From assembly GCF_029892065.1 (NCBI RefSeq), contig NZ_CP120373.1, forward strand, positions 3,665,001-3,729,000: a stretch of 64,000 nt of DNA, given 5' to 3'. Each line of letters opens with the position of its first letter. The stretch's first letter is position 1. This document shows, one piece after another, positions 63,488 to 64,000 of the stretch. This DNA comes from Sinorhizobium garamanticum. Lineage in GTDB: Bacteria; Pseudomonadota; Alphaproteobacteria; Rhizobiales; Rhizobiaceae. The translations under genes were made by a program, and so were the position numbers. The notes below the pieces were generated by a model that was not told the DNA's origin, ran no database searches, and saw only the letters and a list, made by a program, of their open reading frames with translations.

Positions 63488-64000
63488 CTATGACTCAAGC
63501 TCATCGGGGGAATAAACTGCCCAATCGGGTTGATATCGCATGTCTTCTTCGATTGCTCGCTTCCACTCCGGGGTCATCCGAACGTGAAATGAGTTTACGA
63601 TCTCCTCGGAATATCGAGCCTCGAACTCGAAAAACTCGCCGACAAGACTATCGCATCGATAGCATCCGTTGCTCAGGTATTGCCGTTCTTGTGTTTTGCT
63701 GAAACGCCTTTTCAGGCGGCCAATGTTGGGGTCGTGAGGCAGGTGGCGGAAGACCTCTTCGAAGAGCCGTGGATATTCTCCCAATTCTGCTACCGAGAAC
63801 GGGATCGTGTGAGGGCCTAATTCGATGTCGATCCCTGTGACAATCCTTGTCTTCGCACCGCATTGTCGTTTCCAGCAATCGATCTCACCAACCCGGATAT
63901 GAACAGCCGCCCTACCCTGTGAAGGAATCCCATACCGAAACCGGCCGCCAAATGCCGCGTCAAGAAACGCCTCGACAGGCATCTCCTGGGAGTAAGCTAC
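63488..64000 (-). CDS. Cys-rich protein of unknown function, 5' end outside window
   Basis: The minus-strand frame runs off the window edge; upstream of the Met at 63982 it continues in frame as VAYSQE, so the start is probably beyond 64000. Two Cys pairs, DCWKRQCGAKTRIVTG and SNGCYRCDSLVGEFFEFE, look like a split zinc ribbon around a variable middle. Competence-protein (CoiA)-like or restriction-related accessory proteins share such ribbons, but I cannot assign a family. Confidence 0.6.
   Translation of the reverse strand, partial: VAYSQEMPVEAFLDAAFGGRFRYGIPSQGRAAVHIRVGEIDCWKRQCGAKTRIVTGIDIELGPHTIPFSVAELGEYPRLFEEVFRHLPHDPNIGRLKRRFSKTQERQYLSNGCYRCDSLVGEFFEFEARYSEEIVNSFHVRMTPEWKRAIEEDMRYQPDWAVYSPDELES

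Overview
The window reads as chromosomal DNA of a Sinorhizobium/Ensifer-type alphaproteobacterium (Rhizobiaceae). The main grounds are a glnB-glnA pair behind a sigma-54/NtrC-type promoter, a phosphatidylcholine synthase gene (pcs), the order trpD-trpC-moaC-moeA, BA14K and DUF1236 envelope proteins, HspQ and IalB. Eight copies of a roughly 105-base two-palindrome repeat that resembles the rhizobial RIME1 element point the same way. Assignment below family level is inference from memory of rhizobial gene content, not a search.

Layout. 1-6.9 kb: the end of cpdB, a palindrome-rich element with 32-base inverted ends, hlyU-like, ilvA, trkH, an exported protein and a HAD hydrolase. 6.9-10 kb: a worn region around tRNA-Leu(TAA), with an inverted tRNA-Leu remnant, an integrase tail, small unknown genes, a frameshifted glyoxalase-fold gene and a decayed wrbA start. 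10-16.5 kb: a cinA-like gene, xanthine phosphoribosyltransferase, nnr (NAD(P)HX repair), the nitrogen pair glnB-glnA, hspQ and ialB. 16.5-33 kb: a DUF7668-like gene, a peptide-type binding protein, a DsbA-like oxidoreductase, mfd, sdhE, recG, a DUF502 gene, an acetyltransferase coupled to glmS, glmU and a Na/Pi transporter. 33-38.6 kb: ppiD-like, then trpD-trpC-moaC-moeA, the last three joined by TAATG overlaps. 38.7-47.7 kb, mostly minus strand: a CorC-type protein, a GntR regulator, a four-gene BMP-type (nucleoside-like) ABC transporter, a quinone oxidoreductase and pcs. 47.9-52.9 kb: a UbiH-family monooxygenase, an AEC transporter, ccdA, tRNA-Lys(TTT) and a GlxA-type AraC regulator. 53-58.5 kb: an envelope-protein cluster (Omp25/31-like porin, BA14K, DUF1236, several small membrane or exported proteins). 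58.5-64 kb: accessory DNA with a frameshifted cupin gene, a cytoplasmic subtilase translationally coupled to a small protein, an orphan protein with two HARP-like modules, a DnaQ-like exonuclease bracketed by RIME-like repeats, and a partial Cys-rich protein.

How the genes fit together. The core blocks are ordinary: nitrogen signalling and assimilation (glnB, glnA), UDP-GlcNAc synthesis (glmS, glmU), DNA repair (mfd, recG), tryptophan and molybdenum cofactor synthesis, membrane lipid synthesis (pcs) and redox maturation (ccdA, the DsbA-like protein, the ppiD-like protein). The least familiar material is the subtilase plus companion at 59.4-61.2 kb. Both the protease N-terminus and the companion look propeptide-like, which suggests a protease with a separate inhibitor or chaperone. 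Also notable are a possible small-RNA 3' module present twice (38.7 and 58.1 kb) and an orphan terminator at 53.0 kb.
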